Shown here: positions 16,157 through 25,232 of the stretch, piece by piece | Layout: each line of letters begins with the position of its first letter | Numbering within the stretch: position 1 is the first letter of the stretch | NCBI GenBank assembly: GCA_029258975.1 | Contig: JAPDJS010000008.1 | Span: 1 to 53,514, forward strand | DNA length: 53,514 bases | Direction: 5' to 3' | Origin: Thermoplasmatota archaeon | GTDB lineage: Archaea > Thermoplasmatota > B47-G6 > B47-G6B > 47-G6 | Position numbers and translations under genes: made by a program | The notes under the pieces: model-generated | What the model was told of the DNA's origin: nothing | Seen by the model: only the letters and a program-made list of their open reading frames with translations | Database searches by the model: none

Positions 16157-17133
16157 TGAGCGAGGCCATAGTATTGGCTGGCGGTTTTGGAACACGTTTA
16201 AGACCAATTACCTATTCATTACACAAACTTTTAGTAGAGCTTGCAGGAAAACCTCTTTTGGGACACTTGTTGGACTCACTACCGGAGGAAGTGACCCGCG
16301 TAGTGTTAGCAGTGCATTATCTGAAAGAAAGCATCCAAGAATACGTAAATAATAGGGACGATGGGAGAGAATACGTTGTAGTTGAAGAACACACCCCTCT
16401 AGGAACCGGAGGAGCCATAAAAAATGTGGAGAATTATATTGAAGGCGATGATTTCCTAGTATTTAATGGAGACATCTTGAGCTCGCTTAATCCTCTTCAT
16501 ATTTTGCAAGAAAGGAGAAAAAAGAATGCAATAGGGGTCATTGCAGTTTATAAAGTAAATGACGCAACCCAATATGGGTTAGTCAAGTTTGATGAGGAAG
16601 GGAGGATTTTAGAATTTATTGAGAAGCCAAAAGAGTACGTAGGGCCAGCATATATTAATGCGGGAATCTACGCACTATCAAAAGATATATTCGACTTCAT
16701 CGAATCTGGAAGAGAGGTTTCTATAGAGAAGGAAGTATTTCCAGAAGTGATAAAGCACGGGTTGTATGCGCATCCTTTTGAGGGTTATTGGATTGACTGT
16801 GGTACTCCAGGAAGATTGTTACAGGCCAAAGACATTCTTTTGAGAGTAATGAAAATAGACAATTATGTAGGTAAAGAAGTAAAATGTGAAGGTACCCTAA
16901 TAAACTCCTCAATAGAAGACCAATGTACAATAGAAAAGGGAGTTGTAATAGAAGACTCCATCCTTATGCATGGATGCTTTGTTGGGGAAGGCTCTGTGAT
17001 AAAGAGGTCTGTGTTGGGCCCAAATGTCTTCGTTCCACAAGGTTCAGTTATTATTAACTCCGTAATTGAAGGAGGAGTGATGTTAGAAGGAAGAGTTGAC
17101 CTTAACGGAGCCAAGGTAAGGAGGAGAGGTTGA
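16156..17133 (+). CDS. Sugar-1-phosphate nucleotidyltransferase with left-handed beta-helix tail
   Basis: A 325-residue protein. An N-terminal Rossmann-type NTP-transferase domain carries VLAGGFGTRLRPITYSLHK (signature GGxGTRLxPxT) and VFNGDIL, the metal Asp. A C-terminal hexapeptide-repeat region (about 235-325) is of the GlmU/GCD1 kind. It would make an NDP-sugar (mannose, glucose or GlcNAc) from NTP and sugar-1-phosphate. The next gene is a phosphohexomutase, which supplies exactly such sugar-1-phosphates, so the pair likely feeds glycan synthesis. Sugar and nucleotide are unresolved. Confidence 0.87.
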   Translation: MSEAIVLAGGFGTRLRPITYSLHKLLVELAGKPLLGHLLDSLPEEVTRVVLAVHYLKESIQEYVNNRDDGREYVVVEEHTPLGTGGAIKNVENYIEGDDFLVFNGDILSSLNPLHILQERRKKNAIGVIAVYKVNDATQYGLVKFDEEGRILEFIEKPKEYVGPAYINAGIYALSKDIFDFIESGREVSIEKEVFPEVIKHGLYAHPFEGYWIDCGTPGRLLQAKDILLRVMKIDNYVGKEVKCEGTLINSSIEDQCTIEKGVVIEDSILMHGCFVGEGSVIKRSVLGPNVFVPQGSVIINSVIEGGVMLEGRVDLNGAKVRRRG

Positions 17134-18497
17134 TGGGAAGATTATTTGGAACAAATGGTGTAAGAGGCATAGCTAACAAGGAGTTAACACCATCACTTGC
17201 GCTCGAGGTTGCTATGGCGATTGGAACATTCCTAGGCGAACAGAAACTCGTAGCGGTGGGTAAGGATACAAGAATAAGCGGAGATACTATAAAAAGTGCC
17301 GTTATTAGCGGGTTACTAGCAACGGGTCATGAAGTTCTCGACATTGGAACTTTACCTACGCCAGCACTTCAATATTTCGTTAAAAGGCATGAGGAGGTCT
17401 CGGCTGGTGTGATGATCACGGCGTCGCATAATCCTCCAGAATATAATGGAATAAAACTTATTTGGGGAGATGGCACTGAAGCTTCAAAAGAAATGGAGAA
17501 TAAAGTAGAGGAAATATACTTTTCTAAATCATACAACCTAGTTCCTTGGAATAGAACTGGAAGTGTGCTGAATTATCCAGCAGCTGTCGAGGAGTATATT
17601 GAGGGGGTTTTGTCTGTAGTTGACGTAGAGAAGATTAGGGAGAAGGAGTTTTACGTTGTTGTAGATCCAGGGAATGGTGCAGCGTACAAGTCTTCTCCGG
17701 AACTACTTTCAAAGTTAAATGCAAAGGTAGTAACAATTAATGCACAACCAGATGGAACATTTCCTGCTAGAATGCCAGAGCCAACCCCGGAAAATATAGA
17801 GTACCTTTCTGACATTGTAAAGGAACTTGGAGCAGATTTTGCTGTAGCTCACGATGGAGATGCTGATAGAGCAATATTTTTTGACGAAAAGGGGAGATAC
17901 ATTGGTGGAGAATACCTGTTAGCAATGCTTTCGAAGCATACCATAATGAAAAGTGGCAAAAAAATTGTAGTAACTCCTGTAAGCAGTGGACGCGTTGTTG
18001 AGGACACTGTAAAGAGCGTTGGTGGCGAGATAGTTTATACTAAGGTAGGATCCCCCATTGTTGCTAGGAAGATGATTGAGCTTGGCGATAAGGTAGCTAT
18101 TGGGGGAGAAGAAAACGGCGGCATAATATACCCACCTCACCAGTATTGTCGTGACGGTGCCATGGCTATAGCCCTCGTAATGGAAATGCTAGCGACCACA
18201 GGCAAGAAACTATCTGAAATATTTGACGAGTTACCAAGGTATTTTATCATTAAGACGAAAGTTCATGTTACTGACAAGGAAAAAGCCATGGAAAAAGCAA
18301 GAGAATTTCTGATGAATTTGAACGCGAGGGAGTACATAACGATAGATGGTGTTAAGGCAGTCTTTGATGATGGATGGATCCTTGTCAGGCCTTCTGGCAC
18401 AGAGCCCATTATAAGAATATTCGCAGAGTTTAACACGGAAGAAAAAGCGAAGAAACTAAGCAATGAAGTTGTAGAACTATTGACCTCTTTCCATTAA
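17133..18497 (+). CDS. Phosphohexomutase (phosphoglucosamine/phosphomannomutase, GlmM-like)
   Basis: A 454-residue alpha-D-phosphohexomutase. It begins GRLFGTNGVRG. The phosphoserine loop TASHNPPEYNG is near residue 96, the magnesium loop DGDADR near 238, the sugar-binding GEENGG near 325 and the phosphate-binding RPSGTEPIIRIF near the end. It interconverts sugar-6- and sugar-1-phosphates. The ATG at 17133 overlaps the upstream stop by one base and has GGAGGAGAGG before it. Similarity to archaeal GlmM is likely, but substrate cannot be assigned by eye. Confidence 0.88.
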   Translation: MGRLFGTNGVRGIANKELTPSLALEVAMAIGTFLGEQKLVAVGKDTRISGDTIKSAVISGLLATGHEVLDIGTLPTPALQYFVKRHEEVSAGVMITASHNPPEYNGIKLIWGDGTEASKEMENKVEEIYFSKSYNLVPWNRTGSVLNYPAAVEEYIEGVLSVVDVEKIREKEFYVVVDPGNGAAYKSSPELLSKLNAKVVTINAQPDGTFPARMPEPTPENIEYLSDIVKELGADFAVAHDGDADRAIFFDEKGRYIGGEYLLAMLSKHTIMKSGKKIVVTPVSSGRVVEDTVKSVGGEIVYTKVGSPIVARKMIELGDKVAIGGEENGGIIYPPHQYCRDGAMAIALVMEMLATTGKKLSEIFDELPRYFIIKTKVHVTDKEKAMEKAREFLMNLNAREYITIDGVKAVFDDGWILVRPSGTEPIIRIFAEFNTEEKAKKLSNEVVELLTSFH

Positions 18498-18588
18498 TCT
18501 TATCTTTTTTAATTGAAGTTTTTGAGAACTTTTTATAATATCTGTGTGGAGAAGGACTTTTATATAAAATCCTTGTTTTAATCCAAGC

Positions 18589-20391
18589 ATGCCTGCCCCA
18601 TACTTAGGAAAAATAAGGTATAAATGGTGTGACCACTGTGGAGTGCCAATTCTCCGTGGAAAGACGTGTCCCAAATGCAACGCTCCTTTAAGAGAGATGG
18701 AGGTCTCCCCTCCGGGCGAAGTAAAACCACTTTTTCCAGAAGAGATGGGGTGGATCAAAAGTATCATCGACGAAAGTTATGGAAAAGGTGTGGGAGATGC
18801 ATTCTTTTCCGATGAAAAAATTGTTCTTATCAATAAGGCTCCAGGTGAGGATAGAGTCGATGAGATTATTATTAGAGGAAAAATATATGGTGTTTTAAGG
18901 TATGATTTAAGGAAAAGGAAAAATCAACTCTTATTTCATCCCGTCTCCTTTGGTAGGTTAAAAGGAAAAATTTCAAGACATTATGTGATGGCTGATAGGG
19001 GAGCAGTACCTTTTATCTTACAGGGAAGAAATCTTATGAAGCCAGGCGTTCTTGACTGCTCTGAGGACATCGAGGTTAACGATTATGTTGTAGTTGTTGA
19101 TGAGGAAATGAATATTATTGCCTCCGGGGTTGCGAAGGCTACTTCTGATGAGATAGACAAGGGCAAGGGTGTGGCAGTGAAAGTAAAATACTATGGAACC
19201 ATCCCGGAACCACCACCATCCTCGGATTGGGATACGTTTTTAGAAGTAAACGCACCAATTATAGCAAGTATAGAAGCAAAATCGATAAATGAGATAAAGA
19301 AAATTGTAGAAAAATATAATTTACCAGTTGTTGTATCCTTTAGCGGAGGAAAAGACTCAATTGTAGCGTTAAGTCTTACAAAATCCGCAGGAATACCTTT
19401 TGAAACAGTTTTCCTAGATACAGGGATAGAATTCCCACAAACAGTTGATTATGTTAAAAAGGTCTCAGAAACTCTAGGTGTTGAGATTACTGTAATAAAT
19501 AGCGGGAAAAGATTCTGGAAGGGAGTTGAGTATTTTGGCCCTCCTGCTAGAGACTATAGATGGTGTTGTAAACTAGTGAAAACAGGACCAATTACAAGAT
19601 ACTTTGTAACAAACTATCCCAATGGCGCTCTTACTATTATTGGACAAAGGAAGTATGAATCATCTACTAGAAAACATGCTGGAAAGGTCTGGAGAAATCC
19701 TTGGACGCCTAAACAGATTTCATATTCACCAATCCAAGAATGGTCTTCGTTAGAGGTTTGGGCATATATTATGTTAAAGAACCTCCCAATAAATGAACTC
19801 TATAAGAGGGGGTTCTATAGGATTGGATGTTATTTATGTCCCGCCGGGGAAGCTGGAGATTGGGAACGAATAAGGGAGGTATACCCAGAGGGTTACGGTC
19901 GCTGGAGGAAAATCCTTAGTGAATATTTTGATAATGAGTGGATTGATGTAGGGGCATGGCGTTGGAGGCGTTTACCCTCTTTTATGAGAGAAATTGTAAA
20001 AAAAGAATATAAAATAACAAAAAGCGACCTCAAAATAACTAGAAAGGGAATGTTAGGAGATAAAATGATTTTAGAATTGAATAAAAATGTTATGTACGTT
20101 GTAGACAGAGTATTACACCCTCTTGGTAATATAGAGAAGGTAGAAGATGGATATGTGGTAGGAAACACGTTTATTAGTAGCAATAAAATCGTAGGACCTC
20201 AAGATGATGTAAAAGAGGCATTTGAATTAATTAAAAGAGGTATGGAATGTGTGGGTTGTGGAGTCTGTTTAGGATATTGTCCTACAGGAGCTCTTGTATT
20301 AGAAAATGATGAGAAAATAAGGATTAATCCAGAGAAATGTGTAAAGTGCAAGAAATGTCTTGGAGTTTGTCCAATAATAAAGTTTCGCTAG
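18589..20391 (+). CDS. Zn-ribbon/PUA/PP-loop (PAPS reductase-like)/ferredoxin fusion protein
   Basis: A 600-residue four-part protein. A zinc ribbon lies at 14-31 (WCDHCG, CPKC). A PUA-like RNA-binding region follows (about 145-210, with MADRGAVPFILQGRNLMKPGV). The PP-loop CysH-like domain has SFSGGKDS near 250 and ARDYRWCCKLVK and GCYLCPAGEAG downstream. Two [4Fe-4S] ferredoxin motifs lie at the C-terminus (CVGCGVCLGYCPTG; CVKCKKCLGVCP). Homologues are widespread in archaea under the name PAPS reductase, but PUA plus PP-loop suggests tRNA or RNA thiolation rather than sulfate reduction. The substrate is unknown. It is a single transcript, separated by about 75 bases from wtpA. Confidence 0.8.
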   Translation: MPAPYLGKIRYKWCDHCGVPILRGKTCPKCNAPLREMEVSPPGEVKPLFPEEMGWIKSIIDESYGKGVGDAFFSDEKIVLINKAPGEDRVDEIIIRGKIYGVLRYDLRKRKNQLLFHPVSFGRLKGKISRHYVMADRGAVPFILQGRNLMKPGVLDCSEDIEVNDYVVVVDEEMNIIASGVAKATSDEIDKGKGVAVKVKYYGTIPEPPPSSDWDTFLEVNAPIIASIEAKSINEIKKIVEKYNLPVVVSFSGGKDSIVALSLTKSAGIPFETVFLDTGIEFPQTVDYVKKVSETLGVEITVINSGKRFWKGVEYFGPPARDYRWCCKLVKTGPITRYFVTNYPNGALTIIGQRKYESSTRKHAGKVWRNPWTPKQISYSPIQEWSSLEVWAYIMLKNLPINELYKRGFYRIGCYLCPAGEAGDWERIREVYPEGYGRWRKILSEYFDNEWIDVGAWRWRRLPSFMREIVKKEYKITKSDLKITRKGMLGDKMILELNKNVMYVVDRVLHPLGNIEKVEDGYVVGNTFISSNKIVGPQDDVKEAFELIKRGMECVGCGVCLGYCPTGALVLENDEKIRINPEKCVKCKKCLGVCPIIKFR

Positions 20392-20400
20392 CACACTCCT

Positions 20401-20462
20401 ATCCTAGTTTTAAACCGTTAGGATTTAAAAACCCGATATGTATAGTTGGAAATATCGGTGAT
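20401..20462 (+). promoter_or_regulatory. wtpABC promoter with two inverted repeats flanking the TATA box
   Basis: The TATA-like GATTTAAAAA lies at 20422-20431. Two dyads frame it, both with 12-base spacers: ATCCTA-N12-TAGGAT (20401-20424) and CCGATAT-N12-ATATCGG (20433-20458). Their centres are 33 bases apart, about three helical turns. The second covers the expected transcription start and touches the GGTGAT Shine-Dalgarno. This looks like an operator for a dimeric metal-responsive repressor; the regulator is unknown. Confidence 0.5.
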
Positions 20463-20466
20463 GATC

Positions 20467-21495
20467 ATGAATCTAAAAAATCCAAAGATTGCTGCTGTCA
20501 TCGTAGCAGTTTTAATTGTGGGGACATTATTTGGATACGAGTTTTTTAGGCTAAAGGAAACCGAAACAATTAAAGTAGCTACTGCAGGAAGCCTATCGTT
20601 AGCATTTATGGATATAAACGAAGAGTTTACGAAAAACAGAAAGATAAAGGTTGACTACGTAAGTAAGGGTAGTGTGTCTATTTATCGCGACTTAAAAGAA
20701 CTAGGCAAGGAGTACCAGATTATAGGTCTAGCGGATGTTACACTTGCTAAAAAACTATATGAGCTTGGCATTGTAGTTGCGTATACCAAATTTGCAACAA
20801 ACGAAATTGTTCTGGCTTATACAGAAAATAGCAAATACTCTTCAGAAGTAAATGCGGATAATTGGTATCAAATTATAACTAGGGATGATGTTAAGGTAGG
20901 ATTTTCGAATCCAAATATGGATCCTTGCGGTTATAGAGCGCTGGCGGTTATGGCTCTTGCAGATGAGTATTATGGAACTAATAGTATTTTCATGAGTATA
21001 GTAGAAAACAACACTAACGTGGTGTTAGAAAAAATTGGTGATGAAATTCACATTTTAGTTCCAGAAGAATTTGAAGTAACGAATCTTGAAAAACTAGTTG
21101 TTCGGGACAAGTCTGTAGATCTAGAGTCGTTGTTGGAGGCTGGAGAAATAGACTACGTTTTCTTATATAAGACGGCAGCCAAAGATCTAGGTTTCAAGTT
21201 CATTGAGTTGCCCAAGGAGATAAATCTGGGGAGCTTAGATTACGAAAGCAATTATTCGAGAGTCATTGTAAACCTTAGTGGCGGAGAAACCGAGGTTAGA
21301 ATCTCGGCGATAGTTTATGGATTTGGAATCACTACGTATGGTGTAGAAGATGGAGCTGTGAGGGAATACGTGTTATTCATATATTCTGATGCTGGAAGAA
21401 GTATATTAGAAAAACATGGATTTAATATTCTAACACCCTTATTCGAGACAAAGGTGGAGATACAATGGTTAAGCGAAATCCAGCAGCAGAGTTAG
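20467..21495 (+). CDS. wtpA: Tungstate/molybdate ABC transporter, substrate-binding protein
   Basis: About 342 residues. A membrane anchor (IAAVIVAVLIVGTLFGYEF) is followed by a type-II periplasmic-binding fold. TIKVATAGSLS, FATNEIVLAYTENSKY and GFSNPNMDPCGYRAL closely match WtpA of Pyrococcus as I recall it. The protein captures tungstate outside the cell for the permease and ATPase encoded next. There is no lipobox cysteine, so the N-terminal helix probably anchors it. The ATG at 20467 is chosen from the GGTGAT spacing; an ATG at 20461 is possible. It overlaps wtpB by 31 bases. Confidence 0.88.
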   Translation: MNLKNPKIAAVIVAVLIVGTLFGYEFFRLKETETIKVATAGSLSLAFMDINEEFTKNRKIKVDYVSKGSVSIYRDLKELGKEYQIIGLADVTLAKKLYELGIVVAYTKFATNEIVLAYTENSKYSSEVNADNWYQIITRDDVKVGFSNPNMDPCGYRALAVMALADEYYGTNSIFMSIVENNTNVVLEKIGDEIHILVPEEFEVTNLEKLVVRDKSVDLESLLEAGEIDYVFLYKTAAKDLGFKFIELPKEINLGSLDYESNYSRVIVNLSGGETEVRISAIVYGFGITTYGVEDGAVREYVLFIYSDAGRSILEKHGFNILTPLFETKVEIQWLSEIQQQS

Positions 21496-22361
21496 TCATA
21501 GGTTTTCTTATACTTCTTTTAATTTTTCCTTTAGTAGGTAAGAACTCTCTTATTATCCTTGCGGCATACTTAGCTGTAACTTTTGTAGTTATGTATTATT
21601 TTACAAGAGACACTCTTGGAGCGATAGTCATAGCAGCCTCTGAATTAGTTCTTTTCCTTATTGCACTGCCGATAATCAATGCTTTGGAACTTTATTTTGT
21701 AATGGCTATAGAAAAGGCTAAACTGATTAGCTTCTGGAGTTCTATATACTATACGCTGTTATCTGCCATAGCAGCAGGAATTTTCGGAGTTTTACTTGCA
21801 ATACCATTTGGATATGCATATACAAGGAATATGATACCATATAGGGAGATTATAAGGTCTATAGTAGAGCTCCCTATGATGGTACCACACACCATTGCTG
21901 GTATTTTACTTCTTGGCATATACAGTAGAACCGGTTTGTTGGGAATATCGCTAGTGGATACCGTTCTAGGAATTGTAATTGCTATGTTTTTTGTTTCTAT
22001 GCCTATAGCCATGAACTACCTGATTGATGCATTTGAACATGTGAGTAGACGCTATGAGTATGTGTCTAGAAGCCTTGGAGCGTCGCCAATTAAAACATTC
22101 CTTTATGTTTTGCTGCCCATGGTAAAGAACGACATTGTTTCGGCTTTTGTTACATCGTGTACTAGAGCCATAAGCGAATTTGGAGCAATAGTGGTGATAA
22201 CAACGTACCCTCCAGTAATATCTCAATATACGTTCGGTATTTTAACATCAAAGGGATTGAAGGAAGCACTAGCGGTATCCGTTCTAACATTCTTGGTAAT
22301 ATTGCCGATAATTGTGTTACTGAAAGTATTGTCGAGGGGTAAAGAATATGGGAAGCATTGA
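21465..22361 (+). CDS. wtpB: Tungstate ABC transporter permease
   Basis: A 298-residue membrane protein with about 7-8 helices, of the ModB/WtpB/CysTW permease type. The EAA loop that contacts the ATPase is seen as YEYVSRSLGASPIKTFLYVLLP, and REFGAI-like SEFGAIVVITTYPP follows. There are two extra N-terminal helices. The ATG at 21465 has AAGGTGGAG before it and overlaps wtpA by 31 bases; the end overlaps wtpC by 14 bases. Confidence 0.9.
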   Translation: MVKRNPAAELVIGFLILLLIFPLVGKNSLIILAAYLAVTFVVMYYFTRDTLGAIVIAASELVLFLIALPIINALELYFVMAIEKAKLISFWSSIYYTLLSAIAAGIFGVLLAIPFGYAYTRNMIPYREIIRSIVELPMMVPHTIAGILLLGIYSRTGLLGISLVDTVLGIVIAMFFVSMPIAMNYLIDAFEHVSRRYEYVSRSLGASPIKTFLYVLLPMVKNDIVSAFVTSCTRAISEFGAIVVITTYPPVISQYTFGILTSKGLKEALAVSVLTFLVILPIIVLLKVLSRGKEYGKH

Positions 22362-23412
22362 ACTTAGGAACGTAACAAAGAATTTTGGGAAATTTATATT
22401 AGATAACGTCTCATTTTATGCTGATTCTGGGGATTATCTAATAATTTTTGGACCTTCTGGCGCGGGAAAAAGTCTTATACTAGAACTAATAGCCGGCATT
22501 CATGTACCGGACTCAGGAAAAATTTTTGTGGATGGTGTAGACGTTACACACTTACCGCCAGAGAGGAGAGGACTATCTATTGTTTATCAAGATTACATGC
22601 TTTTTCCGCATATGACAGGTTATGAAAACATAGCGTATGGGTTAAAAGTTAGAGGATATTCTGAAGACGAAATAAAAAGAAAAGTAAATGAGATTTCAGA
22701 GAAGCTAAACATAAAACACGTTTTAAACAGGAAGCCATACCAGATGTCAGGTGGCGAACAACAAAGAGTAGCAATAGCAAGAGCCTTAGTAATAGAACCA
22801 AAGGCTTTACTTTTGGACGAGCCCACCTCGAACCTCGACATCTCCTTAAAGTCAAGTGTAAGAAGGATGCTTAGAGAGATCAATGAGGACGGAATAACGA
22901 TCATTCATGTAACACATGATATCGGAGAAGCCTTAAGCTTAGGAAAAAATATTGTTGTTATCAAGTCCGGGAAAGTTAGGATAGCTAGTAAAATGTCAGA
23001 ATTAATAGAACACGCTACGAAAGATCCTGAAATAGCTAGTGTTTTAGGTATTTTTAACGTCTTTGAGGGAATTTATGATGTAGAAGATAAAGGGCCCATA
23101 GTAAGAGTAAAGGACGTCAAAATAAACGTCTTATTTGATTACGAGGTCGGGAAAAAAGTACGCATTCACATCCCACCAGAGACGGTTTCTATTTTTACTA
23201 AAGAGCCTGTTGACACGAGTATGCTCAATATCCTATACGGAACTGTTGAAGATTATTATCTTCACGGAATCTTTGCGGATGTGTATATAAAAGTAGGGAG
23301 CGTAAGTATGGTTTCTAGAATTTCGAGGAACTCATTTGAATCTCTTGACATTAGGCCTCAAAAGGAAGTTTACATAGGATTCAAGTCGTCTTCCGTTAGG
23401 TTGATATCATAG
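22348..23412 (+). CDS. wtpC: Tungstate ABC transporter ATP-binding protein
   Basis: A 354-residue ATPase. Walker A GPSGAGKS is near 33-40, the Q-loop is in YQDYMLFPHM, the ABC signature MSGGEQQRVAIARAL is near 133, Walker B is LLLDEPTSNLD, and the switch His is in HVTHD. The C-terminal ~115 residues form a TOBE/MOP-like beta domain (DIYV..., KVRIHIPPETVSIF) that in ModC-type proteins binds oxyanion and feedback-inhibits transport. It completes the wtpABC operon. The next gene, a tRNA, is convergent. Confidence 0.92.
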   Translation: MGSIELRNVTKNFGKFILDNVSFYADSGDYLIIFGPSGAGKSLILELIAGIHVPDSGKIFVDGVDVTHLPPERRGLSIVYQDYMLFPHMTGYENIAYGLKVRGYSEDEIKRKVNEISEKLNIKHVLNRKPYQMSGGEQQRVAIARALVIEPKALLLDEPTSNLDISLKSSVRRMLREINEDGITIIHVTHDIGEALSLGKNIVVIKSGKVRIASKMSELIEHATKDPEIASVLGIFNVFEGIYDVEDKGPIVRVKDVKINVLFDYEVGKKVRIHIPPETVSIFTKEPVDTSMLNILYGTVEDYYLHGIFADVYIKVGSVSMVSRISRNSFESLDIRPQKEVYIGFKSSSVRLIS

Positions 23413-23421
23413 ACCATAAAA

Positions 23422-23497
23422 TGGTGGGGCCGCCGAGATTTGAACTCGGGTCGCCGGCTCCCGAAGCCGGAAGGATACCAAGCTACCCCACGGCCCC
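23422..23497 (-). tRNA. tRNA-Pro (anticodon CGG)
   Basis: A complete cloverleaf on the minus strand: acceptor GGGGCCG/CGGCCCC, D arm, anticodon stem CCGGC/GCCGG with loop TTCGGGA (anticodon CGG), and T arm with GTTCAAATC. The discriminator is A, and CCA is encoded (23422-23424). It has no intron. It reads CCG proline codons. Confidence 0.96.
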
Positions 23498-23591
23498 AAA
23501 AAACGTGTAACCTATTTTCTAAAGGTAGTTATGAGATTTAAAATTGCTTTCTAATAAAAAATTTAGAATTAAGAATGTGACTACACTAAGC

Positions 23592-24242
23592 TTAGGCTTC
23601 TTGTTTAACAGTAACCTCTTCAGCTTTTGGAGTCACTTCTAGGATAGGCTCTCTTAGAACTTCAGATTTACGAATCTCACAATCTCTTATGGGATATACT
23701 ATCTTTACAGCCTTTTTGATTTCTTCGGCAAGCGTACCATCTACAAGCATATGAACAAAATCAGCAAATTTTGTTTCAGATGCAATTTTTTCTACAACTT
23801 CTTTTGCAATTTTTCTTATTCTATCTTTTCTTGATGTGTTAATTCTTGCGGTAGTGATTATTATTGGTTTTACACGTACCAAGTATCCGTCTTTTGTGGT
23901 TACATCAAACACACCATCAATTCTGCTTCTTTTGCGTTTTACCATCTTTTGAACACTTTCTTGCGTCATCTCATGCCCTATGAACTTTGTATATGCCTCG
24001 AGTCCATGTACTTCATAAACCTTGAAGTAAAGCTTTATGTAGCTTCTTCTAATAGATCCTCCGAGATCTGCCACCGTAACTTCTGCGATCCTTCCTATAA
24101 CCTTGTTTGGATCGTCTGCTGGAGTCTCTCCCAATACTGCTCTGTTAAAGAATTCTGGAGCTATTATTTTGTACCACTCTTTGGCCTTCCATTTATCTCT
24201 TGCACTTTTGGAAAGTTTTCTTGCCTGTGACCTTGATGGCAT
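23592..24242 (-). CDS. rps3ae: Ribosomal protein S3Ae (eS1)
   Basis: A 216-residue archaeal/eukaryal small-subunit protein. It begins with a basic tail (PSRSQARKLSKSARDKWKAKEWYKI), followed by GETPADDPNKVIGR, ADLGGSIRRSYIKLYFKV and KRKRSRIDGVFDVTTKDGYLVRVKP, all characteristic of S3Ae. A Glu/Val-rich C-terminal tail ends the protein. AGGTGAGG lies just before the ATG, and a minus-strand TATA-like GATTTAAG at about 24292-24299 gives a leader near 27 bases. Confidence 0.95.
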   Translation of the reverse strand: MPSRSQARKLSKSARDKWKAKEWYKIIAPEFFNRAVLGETPADDPNKVIGRIAEVTVADLGGSIRRSYIKLYFKVYEVHGLEAYTKFIGHEMTQESVQKMVKRKRSRIDGVFDVTTKDGYLVRVKPIIITTARINTSRKDRIRKIAKEVVEKIASETKFADFVHMLVDGTLAEEIKKAVKIVYPIRDCEIRKSEVLREPILEVTPKAEEVTVKQEA

Positions 24243-24608
24243 TATTCCTCACCTTTTGGGATTTTAGGACATAAACGTTATTGAGGTAACACTTAAATCT
24301 AGTGAGCCTCAATCACTCATATAAGCAATTGTGATGCTTTTTTTAATTTATCGGATGATTATTTTTTTTCTAAGGGAAGAGTTCCTTCTTGAGTAAGGGA
24401 TAAGTATACAATAATTTTTGACTTTTTATCATCTCTCTTATTTCTAAAGGCCAAATTAAAAGTTTTGCCATGGATTTTACCATATAGATCATTGTGGACA
24501 TAGAAATCCTTTATATAGTTGCAAACTTTAATTACTCTCTAGTGTTATTTAGATTCCTGTTGTGAAAAGGGCCATAAGAAGATTCAAACGATAATTGAGG
24601 AGATTATA
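24243..24608. other. Intergenic region between rps3ae and marC
   Basis: It holds the rps3ae promoter (24292-24299, minus strand) and a marC promoter with CTTTATATAG at about 24509-24518 and a long leader of some 65 bases. A plus-strand terminator-like hairpin with T-runs sits at 24323-24369 although no plus-strand gene precedes it. I see no protein gene, and no known RNA fits. Confidence 0.4.
24323..24344 (+). terminator. Orphan terminator-like hairpin with T-tract
   Basis: AAGCA-attgtga-TGCTT is followed by seven T residues, and a second T8 run lies near 24362-24369. It is oriented for plus-strand transcripts, but upstream genes are on the minus strand, so it would only make sense for an unannotated short plus-strand RNA or for read-through from wtpC. 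Confidence 0.3.
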
Positions 24609-25232
24609 ATGTCGCTTGAAACAATAATTTACATCACGGTGTCATTGTTTGTGATTATGGATCCTCCTGGCGCATTACCGTTGATTATAAGAATCACGTA
24701 TGGTTTAGACAGGAAGGTAGTATTAAGGTTAGCTCTAGAAGTAGCAATCTTTGTAATGCTATTTCTTTCCCTTTTTGCTACTTTGGGCAAATATATACTC
24801 GAGTACTTTGGAATAAGCATATCTTCATTAAAGATTGCAGGAGGCATAATGCTAGCCATAATGGGTTTCGAGATGATGAAAGAGGGTGAGAAACCAAGAT
24901 CAAGAAGGGAAGCAGTTATTTCTGAAGAAGAGGCTTTCGCTAATGCAATCGTACCTTTAGGATCTCCTATGCTTGCAGGACCTGGCGCGATCTCCTTAGC
25001 AGTAATATATGGCTCACTTTACGGCTATCATTTAACTATTTTCGGCATAGTCATAAACTCTATAATTTTAGTTCCTACGATATTTTTTGCGAGATATGTA
25101 AATAAAATAATAGGAGAACGAGGAGTTAGGGTTCTTACAAGAGTTTTAGGATTCTTTGTTTTAGCTCTCGCAGTACAGTATATTCTCGAAGGAGTATCCA
25201 TGTACATGAGTTCTACAGGGTTTGGGTTATGA
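24609..25232 (+). CDS. MarC/UPF0056 family integral membrane protein
   Basis: A 207-residue protein with six predicted membrane helices. MDPPGALPLIIRI (about 17-29) and VPLGSPMLAGPGAISLAVIYG (about 116-136) are the conserved MarC/UPF0056 loops. The family was once linked to multiple antibiotic resistance but is not established as a drug exporter; its substrate is unknown. The ATG has TGAGGAG upstream. The stop overlaps the topA start (ATGATG), so the two genes are co-transcribed. Confidence 0.9.
   Translation: MSLETIIYITVSLFVIMDPPGALPLIIRITYGLDRKVVLRLALEVAIFVMLFLSLFATLGKYILEYFGISISSLKIAGGIMLAIMGFEMMKEGEKPRSRREAVISEEEAFANAIVPLGSPMLAGPGAISLAVIYGSLYGYHLTIFGIVINSIILVPTIFFARYVNKIIGERGVRVLTRVLGFFVLALAVQYILEGVSMYMSSTGFGL

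Noticed and set aside
24331..24360. Possible box C/D RNA (GTGATG... )
   Set aside because: No D box (CTGA) or C'/D' pair at suitable distance on either strand.
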